NCBI GenBank assembly: GCA_034433615.1
Contig: DAOUAJ010000166.1
Location: forward strand, 1 to 16,162
From: DAOUAJ01 sp034433615
Lineage (GTDB): Bacteria; Chloroflexota; Anaerolineae; DUEN01
Direction of reading: 5' to 3'
Length of the DNA: 16,162 bases
Shown here: positions 11,068 through 16,162 of the stretch, piece after piece
Numbering within the stretch: position 1 is the first letter of the stretch
Layout of the letters: every line of letters starts with the position of its first letter
Notes under the pieces: generated by a model
What the model saw: the letters and a program-made list of their open reading frames with translations, nothing else
What the model was told of the DNA's origin: nothing
Databases searched by the model: none
Program-made: the position numbers and the translations under genes

Positions 11068-13530
11068 ATGAAATCCACTGTACACATGATCGGCCAGGCC
11101 CACCTGGACCCGGTCTGGCTTTGGCGCTGGACGGAGGGACGAGCCGAGGCGCTGGCCACCAGCCAGTCCGCCGTGGATCGCCTCCACGAATACCCCGACT
11201 TCCACTTCACCCGCGGCGAAGCCCAGGTGTACGAGTGGATCGAGCAGGAAAACCCCGAACTCTTCCGCCAGATCGTCGAGCTCATCCGTCAGGGCCGCTG
11301 GCACGTCGTCAACGGCATGGTGGTCCAGCCCGACATGAACCTGCCCCAGGGTGAGTCGTTCGTGCGCCAGGCCCTCCTGGGCAAGACCTACCTGCGCGAG
11401 CATCTGGGCGTCGAACCGCGCGTGGCGTATTGCGTGGACAGCTTCGGCCACGCCGGCACCCTGCCCCAGATCTTCCAGAAGTGCGGCTTCGACGCCTACG
11501 TCTTCATGCGCCCCGGCCCCCACGAGAAGGAGCTCCCCGCCCAGACCTTCTGGTGGCAATCGCCCGACGGCAGCCGCGTCCTTGCCTTCCGCATCACCGC
11601 CTCCTACGGCACCGGTCCCTGGGATCACACCGAACACATCCTCCGGGCCGTCGAAGCGAAACCGCCCCAGCTCTCCCACACCATGTGCTTCTTCGGCGTG
11701 GGCGACCACGGCGGCGGCCCCACCCGGCAGCAGATCGAGAATGTGCTCCAGATCGCCCGCTCGCGCGACGATCTGGAGATCCGCTTCAGCTCGCCCGAGG
11801 CGTACTTCGCGGCCATCGCGCCCGAGGCCGACGCGCTGCCGGTGGTGGCCGAGGAGCTGCAGTTCCACGCCGTGGGCTGTTACTCCGTCAACAGCGCGCT
11901 CAAACGCGCCCATCGCCAGGCCGAGTGCAACCTGCTGGTGGCGGAGCGCATGGCCACGCTGGCCCAGATATGGGTCGGCCAGCCGGCGCCCATGGAACGG
12001 CTGCGCGCCCTCTGGCACGATCTCTGCTTCAACCAGTTCCACGATACGCTGGGGGGAACGTCCATCAAGGAGGCGGAGGATGAGGCCATCATGGCCTTCG
12101 GCCGGGTCATCCTTGGCGCCCGCGAGATCGCCAACGACGCCGGCCGTGCTATTGCCAGCCGCGTGGACACTTCGGGAGCAGGCGGCACCATTGTACTGTT
12201 CAACCCCTTTGCTCATCCCCTCACCCGGTACGTCGAATACGAGCCCTGGACGGGCTGGCAGCCGTGGGACGAGGGTCGCTGGGGCCTGACCGACGAGCAG
12301 GGGCAGCCCGTGCCCTACCAGTTGATCGAGACGCACGAGGCGCTCACCTCACCAGGCGGGGGCCTCAACCGGATTGTATTCCCCGTTACCCTGCCGCCGA
12401 TGGGCTACCGGGTCTACCGCTTCGCGCCCGAGGCGCCGCGAGCTCCGGTCACGGGTGGAGCGCAGGTGATCGCAGACGGCGGACAATGGACGATGGAGAA
12501 TGAGCGGCTGACGGTGCGCCTGGATGGCGAGACCGGCGCCGTTGTGTCCTGCGTGGACAAGGAAAGTGGGCTGGAGCTGGTCGGCGAGGGGGGATGGAAC
12601 GTGGCCCAGGTGTTGGAGGACCTCAGCGACACCTGGTCGCACGGCGTCCGCGGGTTTGATCAGGTCATCGGGGCTTTTGGCGACGCCTGCATCACCGTCG
12701 TGGACCATGGCCCGCTGCAGGTGTCGGTGCTGGTCGAGCGCAGCTACGAGGGCAACACCTGGCTGCAGCAGCTCATCCTGCGCCGGGGAGAGGCCGAGAT
12801 CCTGATCCGCAACTGGCTGAACTGGCAGGGTCGATGGCGCCTGCTCAAGCTCGCCTTCGACGTCGCCACCGATCAGCCGCGGGCCTTCCACGACATCCCC
12901 TTCGGCTGGTGCGAGCGCCCTACTGACGGCGCGGAGGTGCCCACGCAGATGTGGATGGACGTCACGGGGCCGACCCGCGGGCAGCCGGGCCAACCTGTCG
13001 GCCTGGCAGTGATCAACGACGGAAAGTACGGCTGCGATGTGGCCGGGAGCACGATGCGCCTGACCATCCTCCGCTGCCCACCGTATGTCTATCACCTGCC
13101 CCATCCCATCGGCACCAAGCGCCGCTACGACTGGGTGGATCAGGGCTACCAGGAGTTCACGCTGGTGCTCCGTCCTCACGTGGGGGACTGGCGCGACGCG
13201 GGCGTTGTGCAGCGGGCGCGCGAGCTAAACCTGCCCATCGTGCCGATCACGATGCACTGCCATCCCGGCGAGCGCCCGCCGCTGGCCTCGCTGCTGGAGC
13301 TTTCCTCCCCTGAAATGGAGCTGACCGCCTTCAAACCGGCCGAGGACGGCGACGGGTACATCGTGCGCGTGGCCGATCGCCACGGGCGCGGCGGCTCCAG
13401 GGAGCTACGTTGGATGGGTGAGCGGTTCGCGATTCAGGTGGCCCCGTTTGAGGTGATCACGCTGCGCCTGACGCAGCGGGCCGGGCGTTGGCAGATGATC
13501 CCGTGTGACATGCTCGAGCGGCCGCTATAG
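11068..13530 (+). CDS. Alpha-mannosidase, glycoside hydrolase family 38
   Basis: The 820-residue protein has no signal peptide, so it is a cytoplasmic hydrolase expected to release alpha-linked mannose from oligosaccharides. The GH38 zinc site is complete: His12 and Asp14 in GQAHLDPVWLWRW, the nucleophile and ligand Asp124 in CVDSFGHAG, and His325 in FNQFHDTLGGT. GDHGGGPT (His214) is a further family motif. The catalytic domain covers about 1-260, the helical middle domain about 265-365, and the beta-sandwich C-terminal domains the rest. The length is normal for bacterial GH38. AGGAG (11057-11061) is 6 bases before the ATG at 11068, but directly abuts an in-frame ATG at 11062, so the former is chosen. 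It lies 57 bases after the hybrid kinase and may be read through from it. No transporter or other sugar gene is adjacent. Confidence 0.95.
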   Translation: MKSTVHMIGQAHLDPVWLWRWTEGRAEALATSQSAVDRLHEYPDFHFTRGEAQVYEWIEQENPELFRQIVELIRQGRWHVVNGMVVQPDMNLPQGESFVRQALLGKTYLREHLGVEPRVAYCVDSFGHAGTLPQIFQKCGFDAYVFMRPGPHEKELPAQTFWWQSPDGSRVLAFRITASYGTGPWDHTEHILRAVEAKPPQLSHTMCFFGVGDHGGGPTRQQIENVLQIARSRDDLEIRFSSPEAYFAAIAPEADALPVVAEELQFHAVGCYSVNSALKRAHRQAECNLLVAERMATLAQIWVGQPAPMERLRALWHDLCFNQFHDTLGGTSIKEAEDEAIMAFGRVILGAREIANDAGRAIASRVDTSGAGGTIVLFNPFAHPLTRYVEYEPWTGWQPWDEGRWGLTDEQGQPVPYQLIETHEALTSPGGGLNRIVFPVTLPPMGYRVYRFAPEAPRAPVTGGAQVIADGGQWTMENERLTVRLDGETGAVVSCVDKESGLELVGEGGWNVAQVLEDLSDTWSHGVRGFDQVIGAFGDACITVVDHGPLQVSVLVERSYEGNTWLQQLILRRGEAEILIRNWLNWQGRWRLLKLAFDVATDQPRAFHDIPFGWCERPTDGAEVPTQMWMDVTGPTRGQPGQPVGLAVINDGKYGCDVAGSTMRLTILRCPPYVYHLPHPIGTKRRYDWVDQGYQEFTLVLRPHVGDWRDAGVVQRARELNLPIVPITMHCHPGERPPLASLLELSSPEMELTAFKPAEDGDGYIVRVADRHGRGGSRELRWMGERFAIQVAPFEVITLRLTQRAGRWQMIPCDMLERPL

Positions 13531-13805
13531 CACTCCGATGGACGCCCAGTGCCCAGGGCAGTTTCCTGTCGCAGCCTGTGGCCGGCAGGCTACTATGGGG
13601 CTGGCCGGCAGTTGAAACGCCGTCTGCACCTTGCCAGGCCTCTCCTCGGAGGCTACCGCCTGTGTGAACAGTCCCTGAGAGGGGGCTTCGCAAACCGTAG
13701 CCGCTTGACCACTATTTCACGGTATGATAAATTGTAATCCGTAGAGCCTGTTCTTCTTGTGGCTTTTCGGGTTTGCTTTCTTCTGGGATGTGTTTGAGGT
13801 GAAGC
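13531..13805. other. Intergenic region with a likely promoter
   Basis: No gene is seen in these 275 bases. GGCCGGCAG occurs twice (near 13580 and 13602). CCCT-GAG-AGGG near 13673 could fold but has no T tract, so no clear terminator for the mannosidase is found. TTGACC (13705-13710) with a 17-base spacer and TAAATT (13728-13733) is a plausible, weak promoter for the Uma2 gene. Confidence 0.4.
13705..13733 (+). promoter_or_regulatory. Possible promoter for the Uma2-NUDIX pair
   Basis: TTGACC (13705-13710) is a good -35 box. TAAATT (13728-13733), 17 bases on, matches four of six consensus -10 positions. TATGAT at 13723 looks better by sequence but has a spacer of only 12. The predicted leader is about 65 bases. 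Confidence 0.4.
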
Positions 13806-14579
13806 ATGGAAAAGGTCTTGGAGCTTACCACAGTAGCGCCTGTCAAGCCGACAATCCACTACCCTGAACGGGACGGGAAGCCCATGGGAGAGACCGACTT
13901 CCACATCAGCACCATCATCTACCTGCGCCAGGCATTGCGCCACTTTTTCCGTCAGGCCGAGAGGATCTACGTCGCCGCCAACATGCTCTTCTATTACGAA
14001 GAGGGTAATCCCTCGGCCGTCACGTCGCCAGACGTCTTCGTGGTGAAGGGGATCGCCAAGTACGACCGGCGAATCTACAAACTGTGGGAGGAGGGAGTTG
14101 CTCCTTGCGTGATCTTCGAGATCACCTCTCGCAGCAGTCGGCTGGAGGACCTGGGGACCAAGCGGGGATTATATGAGATGCTGGGGGTGAGGGAGTATTT
14201 TCTGTTTGACCCACTGGACGAGTATCTGTCGCCCCGGCTGCAGGGCTTTCGCCTAGTGGAGGGATATTATCAACCGCTCAAACTCTCGTCGGAGGGGATG
14301 CTACACAGCCAGGAGTTGGGATTGACGCTGCGGCCGGAGGGGAGCCTGCTGCGGTTGGTGGACCCGGTCACCAGCCAGGCCATCCCGACGCTAGACGAGG
14401 CGGTGAATCGGGCCCAGGCCGAGATGGAACGCGCTCAGGCTGAAGCCAGGCGAGCCCAAATCGAAGCCCAACGCGCCCAGGCCGAAGCCCAACGCGCTAA
14501 CCGTGCTGAGGCGGAGCTGGCCCGCTTGCGGGTCGAGTTGGAGCGATTGCGGCGCCAGGCAAGGGAAGCGGGAGAGTAA
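13806..14579 (+). CDS. Uma2-family PD-(D/E)XK nuclease-like protein with coiled-coil tail
   Basis: The 257-residue protein has the Uma2 (formerly DUF820) restriction-endonuclease-like fold at about 20-190. The catalytic-site motifs SPDVFVV (Asp76) and CVIFEITS (Glu105) are present, followed by KRGLYEMLGVREYFLFDP, typical of the family. Residues 202-229 are four near-identical seven-residue units (RAQAEAR, RAQIEAQ and variants), followed by a Leu/Arg-rich helix, so the tail should form a coiled coil. Uma2 proteins are abundant in Chloroflexota and cyanobacteria, often in many copies, and their role is unsettled. GAGGTGA just ahead of the ATG supports the start. The stop lies 3 bases before the NUDIX gene, so the two are co-transcribed. 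Confidence 0.88.
   Translation: MEKVLELTTVAPVKPTIHYPERDGKPMGETDFHISTIIYLRQALRHFFRQAERIYVAANMLFYYEEGNPSAVTSPDVFVVKGIAKYDRRIYKLWEEGVAPCVIFEITSRSSRLEDLGTKRGLYEMLGVREYFLFDPLDEYLSPRLQGFRLVEGYYQPLKLSSEGMLHSQELGLTLRPEGSLLRLVDPVTSQAIPTLDEAVNRAQAEMERAQAEARRAQIEAQRAQAEAQRANRAEAELARLRVELERLRRQAREAGE
14409..14492 (+). repeat. Tandem 21-bp coding repeat in the Uma2 gene
   Basis: Four units of 21 bp (14409, 14430, 14451, 14472) encode RAQAEME, RAQAEAR, RAQIEAQ and RAQAEAQ. Synonymous differences between units suggest an older duplication under selection for the heptad pattern of a coiled coil. Unit number could vary between strains. Confidence 0.7.
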
Positions 14580-14582
14580 TGA

Positions 14583-15158
14583 GTGCATTGGAACACTAAT
14601 CCATCACCCGACAAGTATAGGGTCCGTCAGATGGGTGAATTGATCGCCTGGTGGTGGGATTTCTATATCCGTTCAACGCTCACAGAGCAACGCAGACGGC
14701 GGCGGGTGGTCCAGGCGGTAGTGCTGCAAGGCGACCAGGTGTTGCTGATCAAGCGCACCAGCCCCAGGGTGTGGGAGCTGCCCGGCGGTGGGATCGAGGA
14801 TGGGGAGTCGCCAACAGACGCGATTGAGCGGGAGGTGCAGGAGGAGACGGGCGTGCAGGTACGCGTGATGCGCCAGTTGGGGGTGTATCAACGGCCGGGC
14901 TTCCGGCCCCACGACGGCATCGTGTTCGTCTGTACCCCTGTCGAGGGCAAGCCTGGCCCCGGTAATGAAGCGCTGATCGCCCGATTCTTCCCAATTGACC
15001 GGCTGCCGTGGGGCCTGCTCCCCTGGTACCGGGAAGTGATCCACGACGCCACACAGCCACCCGCACCTCCCCATTTCCGCCGCCAGTGGTTAGGACCAGG
15101 TGCGATCATCACCAGCCTCCTCATCGTCCTGGGCGAGCATCTTCACCTGTTGGAGTAA
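14583..15158 (+). CDS. NUDIX hydrolase
   Basis: The 191-residue protein (from the GTG) carries a complete Nudix box at residues 69-91: G69, E75, REV (83-85), EE (87-88) and GV (90-91). The box binds Mg2+ and hydrolyses a nucleoside diphosphate linked to another group X. The core beta strands VVQAVVLQGDQVLLIKR precede it. The substrate cannot be read from the sequence. The start is uncertain. GTG at 14583 has GGGAGA about 7 bases upstream, inside the end of the Uma2 gene. An ATG at 14631 would remove 16 residues but has only a weak ribosome site. The N-terminal segment ELIAWWWDFYIRSTLTEQRRRRR, aromatic then basic, is an unusual lead-in that may touch membrane or nucleic acid. The C-terminus ends in a hydrophobic helix (AIITSLLIVLGEHLHLLE). 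It is co-transcribed with the Uma2 gene. Confidence 0.9.
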   Translation: MHWNTNPSPDKYRVRQMGELIAWWWDFYIRSTLTEQRRRRRVVQAVVLQGDQVLLIKRTSPRVWELPGGGIEDGESPTDAIEREVQEETGVQVRVMRQLGVYQRPGFRPHDGIVFVCTPVEGKPGPGNEALIARFFPIDRLPWGLLPWYREVIHDATQPPAPPHFRRQWLGPGAIITSLLIVLGEHLHLLE

Positions 15159-15249
15159 GCCAAAAATCGCTCACAACCTGGTGGCTGATTACTGGCACCG
15201 CTCACCGCTATCCGTGCTTGCCCTGAAGTCTTTTCTGTGATATGTTGTT

Positions 15250-15426
15250 GTCAGCCCGTCCTGAAAATAGCAGTTAGCGATCAGCCATCAGCGATCAGCC
15301 ACTCTCAGTAGATCACAGTTTTGCTCCTAAGCCCGTCCTCGGGCGCTAGATGGACGCCCCGGGGACGGGGGTCAGCCTGTCCTGAAAATAGCGGTCAGCG
15401 ATCAGCCATTAGCGATTAGCCACTCT
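15250..15426. repeat. Two 56-bp direct repeats built of AGCGATC heptamers
   Basis: Copies lie at 15250-15305 and 15371-15426 and differ at 5 of 56 positions, all transitions. Each starts GTCAGCC(C/T)GTCCTGAAAATAG and continues as 7-bp words such as AGCGATC, AGCCATC and AGCCACT. The same vocabulary appears in reverse orientation at 15496-15523 (GCTGATT, GCTAACT, GCTGATG). Only two copies and a 65-bp spacer rule out an ordinary CRISPR array. Confidence 0.75.
15331..15370. other. GC-rich hairpin between the 56-bp repeats
   Basis: CCCGTCC (15332-15338) pairs with GGACGGG (15363-15369), and GGGCG (15341-15345) with CGCCC (15355-15359), giving a long interrupted stem. No T tract follows on either strand, so it is not a typical terminator. 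Confidence 0.45.
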
Positions 15427-15462
15427 GGCTGGAGGCTGACGGCTGCTTGTGGCCCGCACTTG

Positions 15463-15486
15463 TGGTCTTCGCCTCTCAGAAGACCA
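15463..15486. other. Perfect 8-bp hairpin in the repeat-rich spacer
   Basis: TGGTCTTC (15463-15470) and GAAGACCA (15479-15486) enclose the loop GCCTCTCA. Flanking GCCC and GGGC could extend it. Its T tract is absent, and its role is unknown. Confidence 0.4.
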
Positions 15487-15553
15487 TGGGCTAAAAGCTG
15501 ATTGCTAACTGCTGATGGCTGTCCTGTGCCGGACAGGCACGGGAGCACAAGGA

Positions 15554-15613
15554 CAATTGCTCAAGCACCCTCGCGGAGGTTGCCAATTGCTCATAAACCT
15601 TCGCAAGGGTTCC
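15554..15613 (+). repeat. Tandem 30-bp hairpin repeat upstream of the DUF4058 gene
   Basis: Two adjacent 30-bp units (15554-15583 and 15584-15613) match at 22 positions and share the start CAATTGCTCA. Each folds a small stem: CCTC-GCG-GAGG (15569-15579) in the first and CCTT-CGC-AAGG (15598-15608) in the second. They end 20 bases before the DUF4058 start codon. Confidence 0.55.
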
Positions 15614-15633
15614 ATGTCTGTGGAGGTGTGCCG

Positions 15634-16125
15634 ATGCCCTCTCCCTTTCCTGGAATGGACCCCTATCTCGAACACCCGCGTCTCTGGCAGGATGTACACG
15701 ACAGCCTGGCTGGAGAGATCCGTGACCAACTGGCCCCGCGCTTACGGCCACGCTACGTAGCCCGTTTGGTGCCCCAGCGAGTAGTGGATCAGCCGGATGA
15801 CGGGGAGCTACGTATTATGTTCCCGGATGTGTCGGTGATTCGCCGGGGGCCGGTAGAACCCCTCCCAGTATTGGTCGGTGCGGTTCCGGCCATCACGCCA
15901 GCACCGGTCACCGCCGTCAACGTGATGCGCGTGCCCTTCCGACAGGTGAGTGTCGAAATCCGGGACGTAGCCTCCGGGTTACTGGTAACCGCCATCGAGC
16001 TTCTCTCCCCGGCTAACAAACGCCCGAGCAGCGAGGCCCAGGAGGCCTACCTGCGCAAGCGGGATACCCTGCTGGCTTCCACAACCCACCTGCTAGAGAT
16101 TGACCTGCTCCGGCGGGGTGAGTGA
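15634..16125 (+). CDS. DUF4058 family protein, frame broken by an in-frame TGA
   Basis: The 163-residue reading from the ATG begins MPSPFPGMDPYLEHPRLWQD, the diagnostic start of DUF4058, and continues with SVEIRD, AIELLSPANKR and YLRKRDTLLASTTHLLEIDL, all typical of that family. The function is unknown; the family is common in Chloroflexota and cyanobacteria. GGAGGTG (15622-15628) gives a clear ribosome site. Full members go on after LLRRGE. Here a TGA (16123-16125) interrupts, yet the same frame carries on as LPLEPPPPPAPY to the window end at 16162. That is the expected family continuation, with an Arg codon (CGA) apparently changed to TGA. So this is a recent nonsense mutation or a base error, and the complete gene would extend beyond the window. 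Confidence 0.85.
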   Translation: MPSPFPGMDPYLEHPRLWQDVHDSLAGEIRDQLAPRLRPRYVARLVPQRVVDQPDDGELRIMFPDVSVIRRGPVEPLPVLVGAVPAITPAPVTAVNVMRVPFRQVSVEIRDVASGLLVTAIELLSPANKRPSSEAQEAYLRKRDTLLASTTHLLEIDLLRRGE

Positions 16126-16162
16126 CTCCCCCTGGAACCTCCACCCCCTCCGGCACCCTACT

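Noticed and set aside
10903..12336. 477-codon minus-strand open frame across the mannosidase start
   Set aside because: It overlaps both the kinase end and the GH38 catalytic site in antisense, and the GH38 zinc ligands prove the plus-strand gene.
15250..15426. Possible CRISPR array
   Set aside because: There are only two copies, the repeat is 56 bp and itself made of 7-bp words, and no cas gene is in the window.
16123..16125. TGA read as an amino acid (alternative genetic code)
   Set aside because: Several genes here, including both members of the kinase-regulator pair, end properly at TGA, so TGA is a stop in this organism.

Overview
The window looks like chromosomal DNA of a high-GC bacterium with ordinary Shine-Dalgarno starts and sigma70-type promoters. 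The mix of gene families suggests a member of the Chloroflexota (Anaerolineae/Caldilineae-like): a short bacterial dynamin, Uma2 and DUF4058 proteins, large PAS/GAF histidine kinases, a phytochrome-type kinase with an Rcp1-like partner, a GH38 mannosidase, and many heptameric intergenic repeats. This assignment is an inference from gene content. There is no rRNA or other phylogenetic marker to confirm it.

Layout. Positions 1-3210 hold a minus-strand unit: a dynamin-family GTPase (1382-3151), a glycosyl-hydrolase-like TIM-barrel protein (355-1344), a short 3' remnant that resembles superoxide reductase (270-359), and a strong terminator (227-266). A divergent promoter region (3178-3242) separates this unit from a complete tRNA-Glu(UUC) gene with its own promoter and terminator (3214-3370). 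A conserved-looking protein of unknown function follows (3484-4971). A signalling block then runs from 5353 to 11010: a membrane sensor kinase, an Rcp1-like response regulator, and a soluble hybrid kinase (REC-PAS-GAF-PAS-GAF-HisKA-HATPase). A GH38 alpha-mannosidase (11068-13530) lies close behind. Next comes an Uma2-NUDIX pair (13806-15158), a repeat-rich spacer (15159-15633), and a DUF4058 gene whose frame is broken by one TGA close to the window end.

The membrane kinase and the small regulator very probably form one phosphorelay, and the hybrid kinase could receive phosphate on its N-terminal REC domain. No output DNA-binding domain is encoded here.

The most unusual layer is not a gene. 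Short repeats with a 7-bp period and at least four different vocabularies (ACGCAAC-like, AATCTAA-like, AGCGATC-like, CTCCTGC-like) occupy promoters, operon spacers, a stop codon and the inside of a kinase gene. Two other repeat-like, partly palindromic words sit in frame inside the other kinase. All three in-frame additions fall in loops of HATPase domains, so they seem to be tolerated insertions that now encode protein.
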